Counted from the first letter of the stretch, positions 1-11,825 are shown. The stretch: 64,000 nucleotides of DNA from Jaltomata sinuosa (GCA_003996215.1 QJPP01001574.1:62001-126000); one strand, 5' to 3'. Made by a program: numbers and translations. The notes: generated from the letters alone by a model not told the origin.

Positions 1-229
1 TTTCACCTAAACCATCACGTGTCTTCATTTAAATGCTTGTCCCAAATTAGTATGGATCAGTTATATAGATCGTCGGTATCCATTCCACTTTATTCTGGTC
101 TGTTTCTTTTCAACAGTAGTCTGTCTTTGAAGGCAAATTAAAACATCTAATACATATAAGACACCTAAATGCTAAATAGTTTTCTTTTTTGAGGTGCTTA
201 AGCTTTTTGAAATTGTTACATATACACAG

Positions 230-3200
230 GTTGAACTTGCACATGGAGGGCGTGGTAACTCATCGTCAAATGATCGTTACAATAGTGGTACTGGTGGCAA
301 TAATAGTGGTCGTAATCACAAATTTGGAGCACCCAAACGTACCGAGTATCGAGGCACGTTGATTATTAATGTGCTTGCGTAGTATTCTCTATTGCATTTC
401 ATGCCCTTTTGATCTAATTCACTTGTTTATTTTCAGTTTTGGTTACCGGATTGCCCCATTCAGCGTCCTGGCAGGATCTCAAGGTAAGTGGTGTTTGAGT
501 GGTAAATTATAAGGACCATGGCTAAAAATGATCCTCCTTTTCCAATATTTATCTTCTAACCTCTGAATATTGGTATTCCGTGTTCCTTATGTAGGATCAT
601 ATGCGTCGAGCTGGGGATGTTTGTTTCTCACAAGTTTTCCGTGAGGGGAGTGGTAAGATGATAGACAACAGATACTAGTTTTATTCTCCTATTGTTTATC
701 TTTTTGGTTATATAAAGGTTTGTTTTTTTAACTATACCAAAGAAGCTTGCCTATATCAGGAACCTATATCAGGGCATGATGATTAGAAAGTTTTGGGCTA
801 TTGTTGAGAGTACAAAATAGCTGATGACTTTTGGCTTAGTTTATACTATAATGTTTAGCCAAACTTGGCTTGATAAAGTGACATCGTCCCTCAGTTTGGA
901 TGGGATTATGGGAGCAATTACTAATCTTGGCCAGGGTTGATGTATTATATCCTTTGGCTGAAGTTTATAGTTGTACATCATCATTCAAAACGCAATTCCA
1001 TCCGTTCAAGTCAGAAAACTATACAAGTGTTTTCTTTTGGTGCCATAGCAATATAATAGAACAAGAAAGAATAACAGAAAGTTATAAGAGTATTACATCA
1101 AGAAAAAAGAAAATGAAAAAAATTACAGAGCGGCGTCACTGTAATCCAAAAGAAAACAGAAAGGAAAAGTATGCCTTAGAAACTTGATGATGACAGTGAA
1201 GCGCTCATAAAGCGAAGCGAGGCGCTTAACACGTTTTGAGCCTCGTTTGAGGGATTAAGCAAGCTTTAAGCGTGCCTTTGATAACGCTGGCCTTTTGCAA
1301 GATGTCTTTTGTCTGACTTAGGGGTTACTCTTCTCTTCCGTAACATTTTGCACTGCCCAGCTTCTTACTCTGCTCTTGCATCATTTGGAACGTTTGTAGC
1401 ATCAGCTTACTATGAACTCCAAATTATGAGCAAACCCTTAAATTAGTAAATTACCATAGTCTTAGTTAAGCTCTTATACAATTTCAGTCATAAGCGCTCC
1501 TATTTCCAGATATTGATAGCAAGGTGTTAAATATAAGGACATCTTTGTATTTTTCTCTTTCTCGTCGGAATGTGCCAACTTTTCCATCAAAGACATTATC
1601 TGATTGCATACCCAGAAGGAAAATAATTTGAGGTCTACAATGGAATCTGATGTTCCACTCTTACATTTAGGGATTAGAAATGCTTTTCAATCCTTTGAAG
1701 TTGCTCTAGCTGACCTTAGTGCCAGATTATGCAGGAACCTCTCTCTTCTCTTTCCTTCAGTTGTTTCAGTTAGTTTGCTATTTATGTTTTACATAGTAAA
1801 TTGTCATCATTTTGCCAGGATAAATATGCTAGAGCCTTTAAAATTAAAACAGTTAATAGACAGATGGCAAAGATGTTTGCGATACTAAAATAGGAATTTA
1901 ACAGTTGATTTTACCCTAACTGAAAAAAGGATTTTAAAAAGGTGATTGTCACTCAAAATCGAGGGGCAGCTGTGACTTATTGGATAGTTCAAGGTTGTGC
2001 TTGTGACTAAAATGGCCTGAAGGTAATCCTGAGCAGTTTTAAGGGCCTGTTGAAAGTATTGTTCTTTAGATTTCTCTTATTTCTGTATATCAAATGTGTG
2101 ATGCCTCATCTTTGAAATGATTTTCTGGTGCTTCTACTCAATTTTCATTGTGTCAAGACTCAAGCACCCTAATCTCACTATGAATTGTGGATTTACTGGC
2201 GGGTGGTGCGCTAACAATTAATTTTGCTCTTCAGGGACCACCGGGATTGTGGATTATACTAACTATGACGACATGAAATATGCTGTAAGTTATCTCCTTT
2301 TTCTTGTTCCATCTGTTTTCCTCAACTTTAGTTTAAGATATTTGAAATACGCTTATGCTCGACTAACAAGTGCAATTAATGTTCTTTCTGTGTAGATAAA
2401 AAAGCTTGATGAATCTGAGTTTCGGAATGCTTTTTCTCGTTCAACAATTCGAGTATGATGTTATTATAATTCAAATAAGTTGGTTATAGGCTGCTTAATG
2501 CCTTTTCTTTTGTTATTTTATACCATACAATTCGAGTGTGATGTGATTATAATTCAGATACTTTGGTTATAGGCTGCTTAATGCCTTTTCTTTTGTTATT
2601 CTATACCATATCACTCCGTCTTATGTAGGTGAAAGAACATGATTCTAGAAGCCGCAGCCGCAGCCGTTCTCACTCAAGAGGAAAGAGTGGTAGCCGTAGC
2701 CGCAGTCGAAGTTACAGTCGTAGCCGGAGCAGAAGGTGTGGATAATGTAGTTTGCATATAGCTAGTTACTTCACTTTTTAATGCTACTATGGATCTCATT
2801 GCTATTCTCTTTCCTAGCAGCAAATCTCCTAAGGCTAAATCGTCAAAGCGTACAAGATCTCGTTCTAGATCTGTCTCTTCTCAGCCTCGTTCTGGGTTAA
2901 AAGGACGCTCTGTGTCAAGGTAATCTTCCTTACTGGTTATATGCTACCCATTTTGTTGTTGGGGGCTTGGGGCAGGTTATGTAAAAGTAGCATCTAGTAC
3001 AAGGTTAATATATATTTTTATGTAAGTCCTTGTACTTATCTATCAGTTGATTTGGATCATTTTAAGCTTTTCGTTGTGAGAGGTACCTGTGAATTAACTG
3101 TTGCATCTTGCACCTCATTCATTTAGTGGGCAAGCAGCTGAGTACCTTGTTTCTAACACCCTGAAACTTGCGTTGACATGAGATGTCCGTGAAGCTAAAG

Positions 3201-5305
3201 TTGTTCTGCAATGCAACTGATTTCACATTTTCACATAGGTTGCTTGTAAATTTGACAAAATTGCAAAGCTCATCTAAAAAATGATTTTAATTGTCCCCCC
3301 TTACTTTTTGATTATTAGAGAAGCATTGTTTTGGTTGTAAGTTATTTACAATAGATCTGGAGAGTTTTGGCCCCACAGCGGCCTTCTTTTTTCCGTATAC
3401 ATAGAGCAGTAAATCATGTGCATTACATATGAATGTAAAGCTTCTAATCCCTCATTCAGTTTGGATCGTTATCGTCCTTTCAAAATTGTAAGTGAAACTT
3501 TTGGAAATTTGTCAAGATCCTAGATTAATGTGCAGTGGCTCAGTGGGTAATTGGGTAAGTTGTCATTAGCAAATATCCTGCTCATATTGTACTTTCAAGA
3601 GGCCTTATATTATGGTAAGGTATAATTCTGCATCTTCTTTTTTGGGTTGGCATAGAGATACCTAATGTTCATTTCATTCTGCTTCAGGGCCTTTTTATCC
3701 AAAAAAAAAATCACTGCGCTTCAAAGTGTCTTTATCCAAAAAAAAAAATAAATTATTCTGCTTCAGGGTGATTGATAAACTAAACAAGTTACGGACCATC
3801 ATAGTGCTCTGCACCTTTTAAGAGTCCTGTACTTCTGTTCTCGGTGCATAGGATTGTCGTTTATTTTTTTAACCATGCTGTTCAGATTTTGCTAACTGTC
3901 ATTGCAACTTCTGCTATTAAATGTGTGGTCTACGGGTCATTCAGTTATGAAAAGATGTCTTTATACTGCATTTCAGAATCCATTAGAAACAAAATAGTTG
4001 TTGGGTGTTGGATTTAGAAGTTGGTTGTTCCTATGCTTCTTGTTACTTTTGCATTTGGTAACGTCGGAAAATATTCTGTGTTGTCAAGGTACAATCATTT
4101 ATTATTTCCATTGTAAATATGAGAAATCACATTGTTGGTTTTTCTAGATATTGGATATATACGAGGATCTTGGAATGCATATTAGGATCTTGAGTGGATA
4201 TGGTCTTGCCTACAACACATTTTGTTGTGGAGGTATGCTGTTTTCTAGATGGCAAATTCGGAATCTTTTATGGTGTCTCTCCTCTAATGAGCATCATGAA
4301 ATGTTCATCGATGCTAGATTGGGCACAAGAAGATCATGGATTTTGATGGTCAAGCTGGACTGGCATACTAACTTCACTTTGAATTTGGGATCGCCATCTG
4401 CCCAGCTAATATGACACTAATTGGTTCTTTCACTTCCTATTAATTGGTCTTCAAATAGCACAAACTTAAATTATTGACTAGAACTCTTCCTTAACTAGGT
4501 AACTTGCATGGCTTCATACTTGTCATTATTTTCTCTTTGGGATGGTGAAATGATTACGGGTTTCTGCATATCTACTTTGATTATGGTCACTCCGACGTGG
4601 AAGTGGCATCAAGGCAGTTGGATGAAAGTTGTTAAGCAGAAGGTTGGATATTAAATTGAGTTGTTTCTGGACATTTTGCAGATCTCCATCAAGATCCAGA
4701 TCCCCAGTACCATCTGTAAGTCAAATGACACTTCTAAAATAAAACGGAAACCGGGAAATATTGAATCTGGCGGAAGAACCATTGTCTTGCTATATTTGTA
4801 TTAAGCTATTTGATTACGTTCTATTTTTTTTTTTACTTGGAATCCTCTCTTTGTTCGTTGGCATTTTATATTTGACTGGATTGGTCACAGCGCCCAAAAC
4901 GGGCGAGCAAAAGCCCAAAACCTCGTGATTCCAGGAGAAGCCAGAGCGCGAGTAAAAGCCCAAAACCGCGTGATTCCAGGAGAAGCAAGAGCGTGAGTAA
5001 AAGCCCAAAACCGCGTGATTCCAGGAGAAGCAAGAGCAAGAGCCTGAGTAAAAGCCCAGAACCACGCAATTCCAGGAGGAGCCAGAGCAGGAGCAAAAGC
5101 CCAAAACCACGCAATTCCAGGAGGAGCCAGAGCAGGAGCAAAAGCCCAAAACCACGCAATTCCAGGAGAAGCCCGAGCAGGAGCCGCAGCCGTAGTCGCA
5201 GTGGGAGTTTGTCAAGGTCCTCTTGCTCATCTGGTTTTTTGTGTTGCTCGAGGCGTAACCTACTATAACTATTTTGTTGACTTTTGATTTCAATTTTACA
5301 GGTGA
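230..5305 (+). CDS. SR34/SF2-type serine/arginine-rich splicing factor, 3' part (5' exons outside window)
   Basis: Nuclear pre-mRNA splicing factor of the plant SF2/ASF-like (SR30/SR34) group, which binds exonic enhancers and helps choose splice sites. Exons read by joining frames: 230-353, 437-483, 595-652, 2235-2284, 2396-2452, 2629-2735, 2818-2919, 4682-4715, 4891-5216, 5302-5305 (stop). The first exon gives the linker VELAHGGRG with a Gly/Asn/Ser-rich hinge. Exons 2-5 give the second, pseudo-RRM domain with the diagnostic SWQDLKDHMR, then GDVCFSQVFREG, TTGIVDYTNYDDMKYA and KKLDESEFRNAFS. Exons 6-10 encode a long RS domain rich in RS dipeptides and SP sites. RRM1 and the start codon lie left of the window. 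Exon 1 uses a GC donor and exon 7 has a tandem acceptor. If the last intron (5217-5301) is kept, the frame runs 17 codons further to a stop at 5266-5268. The family assignment is secure; the exact paralogue is not. Confidence 0.92.
653..2234 (+). other. Intron 3 of the SR gene, 1.6 kb
   Basis: Bounded by a GTAAGA donor and a TTCAG acceptor. No conserved coding segment is seen inside; the short ORFs at 900-1187 and 1604-1888 have no recognisable motif. A palindromic GC-rich patch near 1199-1275 (gaagcgaggcgctt followed by gcctcg and aagcgtgcc) looks like a decayed repeat. Confidence 0.6.
2920..4681 (+). other. Long intron 7 of the SR gene, 1.76 kb, within the RS-domain coding part
   Basis: Donor GTAATC and acceptor TTTTGCAG. 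In plant SR genes, long introns are known hot spots for autoregulated alternative splicing. Inside are two near-identical (A)9 stretches with repeated context at about 3699-3769. No other gene is visible; the 87-codon ORF at 4151-4414 has no motif. Confidence 0.55.
4909..5196 (+). repeat. 45-bp coding tandem repeat in the RS domain
   Basis: Six in-frame copies of a 15-residue unit of the type KSPKPRDSRRSQSAS, one expanded to 17 residues (KSKSLS ending), lie head to tail in the penultimate coding exon. Each copy supplies an SP-containing motif and an RRS motif, so the array multiplies likely SR-kinase phosphosites. Copies 1-3 have Asp and copies 4-6 have Asn at the seventh position, suggesting stepwise growth from two ancestral units. 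Confidence 0.85.
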
Positions 5306-6561
5306 GCTTTGTTGGATTAAGCTGTTGCTGCAGTTGCTGAGATTGAGTGTGCGCTGTAGTGCCAGAAAAGATCAGCTGAGCTGTTGGTGTCAGATGAAAT
5401 GGCTTCTGAATTTGTTATAACTTAAACTGTAAACCTTTCCTTCTCTCTAGACTTGGGAAGATTGCAGTATTTTAGTATTTTTAAAAACTTAGCAGCATGT
5501 ATGATGGCAAGAATCAAAAATTATGTTTTGGATTTTTGCAGATTTTGTTATTTGTTTCCTGCAGGTGAATGCTACTTTATGTAATGACTTTGTTTGCACT
5601 CTATGACTTCTTAAGTTGTCCAAATTTTTTTTTCCCTGTTTTGCTGGTGGTAACAACAACATATCCAGTGAAATCTCTCAAGTGTGGTCTAGGGAGGGTT
5701 GTGTGTATGCAACCTTACCCTCTGTTTTGCTGGTGGCATCGCGTCTCGTCATGAACTCGTAGTTCCTTGCCCCTTTAACTATGAACTTTGTTGAGCAACA
5801 ACAATAGATTTTTGTTTTCACATGTTCTATAATATGATTGAGAGTTCATACCTACATAATGCACGGGAGCAAACTCACATTGAATTGCTGCTATTGAAGG
5901 ATGTTTATTTTCCTTTCTCGATAACTCGATTTCTCTGTATGTTATGTGCTGCCTTCCACTACACTATATTACTATGAGATGTTTTGCTTGAGTCGAGAGT
6001 ATTGGAAAACCACCTCTCTATCTTTAGGAGGTAGGGGTAAAGTTCGTGTACACTCTACTCTCCTTAGATCCCACTTGTGAAATTACTTAAGTTGTTGAGT
6101 TATATTCCTTCCACGTCCCATTTTGAGAACTAGAACCGACTAGTTCGTTTGTCGAAGGGTTAAGGTCTTATTGAGTTATATCCGTTCCTCGCCCCAATGA
6201 GAAACACGACTGACTAATTGTACGTCAAAGGGTCGAGTAACTCAACGCCACAAGAGGAGCCTTCCTTTTCTGCTCTAATCATTTTGGGGACACACAAACA
6301 TGATATATTTGCCACAAGGCTTCTCTTATTTCATACATAACATTGTGATTCACTACACAAGACTGAAGGATTTTTTGCAACATATTACACAACAATTACA
6401 ACCTTACAAAGTCTAGATACTAAGAGTCAAGAAATCAAATAAATACACACAATCAACTGTTTTTCCTCTTTCCTCTTCCTGGAGTTGAAGAAATTGATTA
6501 CATATTTGTAGTCTAAAAATTATTCACTAGGACAAGAATAAGGTACCAAGTAGAAACAATT
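5306..6561. other. SR 3' UTR and convergent spacer with RTE/TS-type tail fragments
   Basis: The SR 3' UTR follows the stop; no clear poly(A) signal could be fixed. At 5650-5712 (minus sense) and 6010-6100 (plus sense) there are degraded copies of the tail sequence seen at the end of the LINE at 58616-60427 (caacaacatatccagtg and gtaggggtaaagttcgtgta patterns). The remainder is spacer between two convergent genes. Confidence 0.5.
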
Positions 6562-9500
6562 TTAAGTTTTGATCTTTGGCTTCTTCATAATCATCACACT
6601 GCAGTGAGCATGATGAGCACAGTAGTCACTTACACTTCCCAAAACAGTCCTGCACAATCAATAATGAGTTTAAGTTTAATGCACCGATGGTGTAAATAAA
6701 TCTTTATACAATCGGACTACCTTTAAAGTCAATAACAACGACAACAACATATCTAATGTGATCTCACAATTGGGGTATGGGGAAGGTAGAGTGTTCGGAA
6801 ATTTTACTCCCACCTTGTGCAAGATAGAAAAATAGTTTTCGATAGACCTTCGGCTCAAGAAAAACGTTTTCAAAGACAGGTGTTGGAAAACTACAAGAGT
6901 GAAGAAGCAATGGTGAGAATACTGAGGAAAAGGAAAGTATCCAACTTGAACCATGCTCTCTCACAGAAAAGAGCGAAATCGCTCGGCTACCGACTAACCT
7001 TCTACCCTAGTTGTCGACTCCTATCTAGAGTCGGACCATCCATAAGGTCATTATGCGAAAACCTATATATTAAACAAAGATAACCTGATAAAAACTAGTA
7101 ATGTTTTCATATGGAAAAATTAAGAAGTTTCCCACTATTTCAGTGAAAATCTATTTCGCGTTTTCCCAATGAGCTGGTTCGGTAGAAATGAGTGGAAAAA
7201 TCATGTTCTATGGCATATATAATCCACTGATTCACAGTGGGAAAAACCTTTGTTTCTAGTAGTATATATTTCCATTCCCGGACGAGAAAGAACATGTTAT
7301 TAATCATTATATGTTCGGACTCAACTTATATGCACCGACAGTGTAACTAAGCTTGACATGACCAAATGCATTTTAACTGGTTATAACAAGTTATATAGTT
7401 GATTTGCTCTGTTGCTATATTAGAAATTTAGGATTACTCGTTATCATAGGTCATATTAATTAGAAATATAAACAAGATATACACTGTCAGCGCATAGAAC
7501 TTAAATTTTTACCTCTTTATAACTCCATAACCATGGCAACCAACAACTAAGATAGAGGCATGAAGCTTCTCTACAGCATCACAAAGGACATGCCTAGCAT
7601 CACCTTCCACAACTTCAACTACAACATCATTCACCTACAAAAAATTTAAAATAAATCAAGTAAAATTAATGTTTTATATACAAAATGAAAAAAAAAACGT
7701 TCATATTTACTCATGTACTATTCGAAATTGCTCAATTTTGCCCTTCGGAACACTTCTATAATCAATTTATACCCTGTCGTTACCAAATTGTTCGTATTTA
7801 CCTTTGCTATTAACGGAACCCTTGGGTGAACTCCACGTGTCCAATTTCGTCGAGAAAAAAGGTTCAAATTTACCATTCAACTTTCGATTAGATCAAAAGT
7901 TTAACGGTAGATAAAGTTGCTCATTTTCAAATAGTACAAGTACAAATACGTCTGAAGTATCATTTTTTTGGGAGTTGTATATATTTGAATTATCAAGTGT
8001 TCGCATTTTCTACCTGTACGTACTATCACCAACTATTTATCAAAAGTAATGAATCGGCTACCATGCAGACGAAGTTTTATGGATTAATTAAGTTGTCACA
8101 CGCCTTTCTGCAATTGTATTCAAACACTTGGTCGACCAAGTCAGTTTCAAGATCTGTTTTGATAAATAGTTGGTTATAACTGGTTCAGGTAGAATACACA
8201 AATAACCTGATAGTTCAGATGTAAAACTCGAAAAAAAAAAAGATATTTCAAGTGTGTTTTTGACCGTTATCTAAAAAAAGGAAAAGAAGAAGAAGAAAAA
8301 TTACAGATTTTGCATTGCATATCTCCATAGCTTTCTCCATAACCCTTGCAGCAATTTTCTTCAAATCAGTCTCTATGGCTGAAAAAACTTCCACACTACC
8401 TGCAATTCATCAAAAATAAAAATAAAAATCAAGACATAAATTAATATATATTTTTGAGATTTTTTGACGGGGCGAGCAATTCCAGTTCGCGATAGAGAAC
8501 AAGATAGCAAGCGAGCATACTTTTGTTCACTTCTTCTCCATTGAGATCATGTTTATTTTTATAGCCAATAGAAGTATTATGACACATGGATTTAGGGCGT
8601 GTTCGATATGGAAGAATGTTTTCCGATTTTCTCATATACGTACGGTGGGTCAATTTTTTTGGAGTACGTATATTTTCTCTAGGAAAATGAATGAGGAAAA
8701 CGACTTGCTTAGTAAAAATAGAAAACAAGTTTCTTAAGTGACATTCCACATTGAATGTATCGTCGATCCTGATCCTCCCACACACCTCATCTTCAACCGC
8801 CATCCCTATAGCCCCCAATCCCACCGCCACAACACCTCCTACCCTCACCTCACCCAACCCACCTCACCTGCGTAGTATTTGTTTAAATTATGTACAAATT
8901 ATTTTATACGTACCAAACACAACAACAAAAAAAGAAGAAGTAAAAAGAACACTTATTTTCCTAAAAAACATATTTCAAAAAAAAGATTTTCCTTCGTATC
9001 GAACACACCCTTAAAGCTCTTACCTGAGGTCCATATATTTCAACAGTTGAGGTGGATGGTTCAAACTCTAATATAGTATTATCATTCTTTTAAATTTTTT
9101 TAAAAGAAAAGTGTCATGACATAAATAAAACTACATATTTTAAGAGTACTTTTTCTCTACATGTCTTGAAAATCTCTTTTTAAGTTTTTCAAACTGATCA
9201 ACGTCTAATCAAATACTGTCATATAAAGTGAAACAGAAAGTAAGACACACTTATATAAATAAAACTACATATTTTAAGAGTACTTTCCAAATTTTTCTAT
9301 CTTTTGCAAACTGATTAACTTCTAATCAAATACTGTCATATAAAGTGAAACGGAAAGTAAGACACGCTTATACAAATAAAACTACATATTTTAAGAGTAC
9401 TTTCCAAATCTTTCTATCTTTTTCAAACTGATCAACTTCTGATCAAATACTATCATATAAAGTGAAACGAAAAGTAAGACACGCTTATACAAATAAAACT

Positions 9501-10030
9501 ACATATTTTAAGAGTACTTTCCAAATCTTTCTATCTTTTTCAAACTGATCAACTTCTGATCAAATACTGTCATATAAAGTGAAACGGAAAGTAAGACACA
9601 CTTATGTAAATATAAAACTACATATTTTAAGAGTACTTTCCAAATCTTTCTATCTTTTTCAAACTGATCAAATACTGTCATATAAAGTGAAACGAAAAGT
9701 AAGACACACTTATATAAATAAAACTACATATTTTAAGAGTGCTTTTCAAATCTTTCTATCTTTTTCAAATTGATCAACGTCTAGTCAAATACTGTCATAT
9801 AAAATGAAACGAAAACAATAATAATAGTAAGAAATTCAATACATACCAGGACCAGCAGCAAGGCCAATGATAGAAGCAGGAGTAGGTTTAGCATGAACTA
9901 TAACAAGTTTAAATGGACAATTATTAGAATTATAATTTGTAAAAAAATGATCCAAAGTCCATTCCAATGCATAAAAACTATGTTGATTATCTTCTATTCC
10001 AACTATCATCATTGATTTCTCTTCTCCCAT
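6562..10030 (-). CDS. Universal stress protein (USP)-like, ATP-binding type, 162 aa
   Basis: Small cytosolic/nuclear USP-fold protein of unknown precise substrate; plant members of this size bind ATP and respond to stress. Exons on the minus strand: 9847-10030, 8305-8399, 7513-7634, 6562-6649; joined they give exactly 162 codons plus stop with GT-AG borders. The N-terminus MGEEKSMMIVGIEDNQHSFYA carries the first beta strand and the Asp of the nucleotide site. The C-terminal part has VVGCHGYGVIKRTVLGSVSD, which fits the ATP-binding pattern G-x2-G-x9-G-S of MJ0577-type USPs. It ends with an HHAHCSVMIMKK strand. Introns 1 and 2 are 1.4 and 0.67 kb and full of repeats. An open frame through every splice join argues for a working gene. 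Confidence 0.9.
6735..6870 (-). repeat. RTE/TS-type tail fragment downstream region/intron 3 of the USP gene
   Basis: On the minus strand it reads gagccgaaggtctatcg, through a gtagg-like core, to a (GTT)n end, the same order as the terminal 130 bp of the LINE at 58616-60427. It lies in intron 3 (6650-7512). The ORFs on both strands here are chance frames through the repeat. Confidence 0.5.
7690..8245. repeat. TE-derived sequence in USP intron 2, with an inverted repeat
   Basis: The segments 8009-8047 and 8156-8199 are imperfect inverted copies (shared core accaactatttatcaaaa), so about 190 bp can fold back as a MITE-like element. The flank at 7700-7960 also looks like a non-autonomous element. 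No TSD could be fixed. Confidence 0.45.
8595..9010. mobile_element. PIF/Harbinger-type MITE in USP intron 1
   Basis: A 416-bp element starts gggcgtgttcgatatggaag and ends with the near-perfect inverted copy cgtatcgaacacaccc. It is flanked on both sides by TTA (8592-8594 and 9011-9013), the 3-bp TWA-type duplication expected for PIF/Harbinger elements. The interior has no transposase frame. Confidence 0.75.
9115..9812. repeat. Minisatellite of about 118 bp in USP intron 1
   Basis: About six head-to-tail copies of a unit containing aaactacatattttaagagt, tttctatctttttcaaactg and atactgtcatataaagtgaa. Copies begin near 9128, 9259, 9378, 9497, 9616 and 9720; the fifth lacks a short internal piece. 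Copies 3 and 4 are almost identical, suggesting recent expansion. Confidence 0.85.
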
Positions 10031-11384
10031 TGCAAATTCTTCAAGTTCAAAAATGAATTCAAAATTTTTTTGGAAAGAAAAAAATAATTATAATATTTGT
10101 TTTTGATATTTGATGAAAAAAGTGTAAGTAAAAGAAGTGGACTATTTGAATACGAAATATTTTAATAAAGGGGTTTTGTTTTTATTCTTATCTGATGGGA
10201 ATCCAATTCAATGAGTTGGTTAGATAGATAGAGAATAGAATTCCCCAGAATGTGATGCTAGAAAAGGACAAGAAATAAGTTTCGAGAATTAGCGACGGAC
10301 AAATTATAATTCGTCATTCATTTTTATTTGTATCTATAAATTTTAATTAATATTTTAAAGTATATTTTTTTAATCATATTAGTATGAGAAAGATTATAAC
10401 TTATAATAGTATTTTTAGTATAATTTCAAATATCTAAATTTAAAATTTAAAATATTGAATTAATCTAAGTCAATTTTATTTTAAAGATTAGTTAAAGTTT
10501 ACTGTTGTGAGACGAAACATGACAAGTAAAAGTGAACGAAAAAAGTTCTTTCTCTATTTTAATTTAAGTGTATTAGTTTATCTGAACATAAAATTAAAAA
10601 AAAAAAAATTCCTTAAAATCTGTGCCAAGTCAAAATAACTCATATAAAATAAAACGGAGAAAATATTAAATTTATTTGAACTCAATACTTTTGACGTGAA
10701 ACACTATTAGTTGGAGGAATAGCTCTTGTGTTGAAGGCTTGAGGCTTCAAAATTCCTAATGGTGTGAAGTAGGGCCTACCAATAATATCTAAGACCAAAT
10801 GCTCCATTTAATTAAAAACATAATACATAAACGAATTTTTTAATTTAGTCTTAGCTAGATTTATGATTTTTTTAGTATACATGAATAGACAATTAAATGA
10901 TTATAAAGTTGAATAAGTAAATACATGCATTCTACATGATAAATCTCTCGCAATTTGACACATAAAACATGTGATTCTCACGCGATCACACAAATAAAAT
11001 CTTGAATTGCGTATAGAAACAAATGAACCACTTATATTCTCGGAGCTAAAGTATACGAAGAATGACTTTCTAATACCTTTTTATCTTATTATTTCAGGTA
11101 GATTGATTTGTTGTATTATTTTATGGTAGTCTCGCTCTATTACTATCTGTTGTTTTGTTCATACATATTGTTTCTGGTACTTCTATTATGTGATTTCTAG
11201 ATTGTCTGTGTTTTGAATTCGGGGATCTATTGAATATAGCCCTCCCTACCTCATCTCGAAAATAAAAGTACAAACTGCGTATACTCTATCCTCCCCAAAC
11301 TTTACTTTACGAGAATACACAGAATATGTTGTTGTTGTTGACTTTATGATTCTTCTTAATTATTGTAGCAATCGTTGTCAAACA
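10031..11384. other. Spacer upstream of the USP gene with LINE-tail debris
   Basis: AT-rich sequence holding the USP promoter (no convincing TATA box fixed). At about 11100-11340 is a plus-sense RTE-type LINE 3'-end relic: a T-rich stretch like the LINE 3' UTR, then gcgtatactctatcctcccc, then (GTT)n. Nothing else is recognised. Confidence 0.45.
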
Positions 11385-11455
11385 GCGCATCTGGTGTAGT
11401 GGTATCATAGTACCCTCCCACGGTACTGACCGGGGTTCGATTCCCCAGATGCGCA
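11385..11455 (+). tRNA. tRNA-Gly (anticodon CCC)
   Basis: A 71-nt cloverleaf can be drawn by hand. The acceptor stem GCGCATC pairs fully with GATGCGC, followed by discriminator A. The D arm contains the A-box-like tggtgtagtggtatc. The anticodon stem GTACC/GGTAC encloses the loop CTCCCAC with CCC at positions 34-36, which reads the glycine codon GGG. The T arm ggggttcgattcccc contains the B box; its basal pair is a C:A mismatch. There is no intron and no encoded CCA, as expected for a nuclear plant tRNA. A T run for Pol III termination follows within about 25 nt. Confidence 0.92.
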
Positions 11456-11825
11456 TGTTCGATTGATTAAAAATTTTGAAAAATATTTTTTCTTTTACGA
11501 AAATAAGTTCCTTAAAAAGAGAAAAATGACTTCACCATTGAAAATTGAAAAAAAAAACAAGTTCTGCAAATAACATTATTGTGTCGTCTCTACTCTCCAA
11601 TTTCATCTCATGGTAGCCAATTAGATAATATTTATTACTTAAACACCGAACACAAAAAATAATAATAAGAAATTCACTTATTTTTCTAATTTTTTTTTTC
11701 ACGTTCGATTGGTCAAATTTTTTGAATTTTTTCTCTCTCTATGAAAACTGGTTCCTTAAAAATGAAGAACGTGACATCCCTCTTGAAAATGGAGATAAAA
11801 ACAAATTCCGCAAATTGTATTTTAT
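11452..11825. repeat. Direct duplication just downstream of the tRNA
   Basis: Two imperfect copies, about 11457-11575 and 11702-11820, share in order gttcgattg, a T-rich stretch, gttccttaaaaa, gaaaat, aaaaacaa and gcaaat. The first copy starts at the very end of the tRNA body. Confidence 0.6.

Noticed and set aside
4151..4414. 87-codon plus ORF
   Set aside because: Lies inside a well-defined SR intron and shows no domain or codon pattern.
4814..5293. Long minus-strand ORFs with Leu/Trp/Cys repeats opposite the SR gene
   Set aside because: They mirror the RS-domain repeat on the other strand; the plus frame has splice borders and family motifs.
8441..8857. 138-codon minus ORF
   Set aside because: Spans the Harbinger MITE border inside USP intron 1; it is a chance frame.
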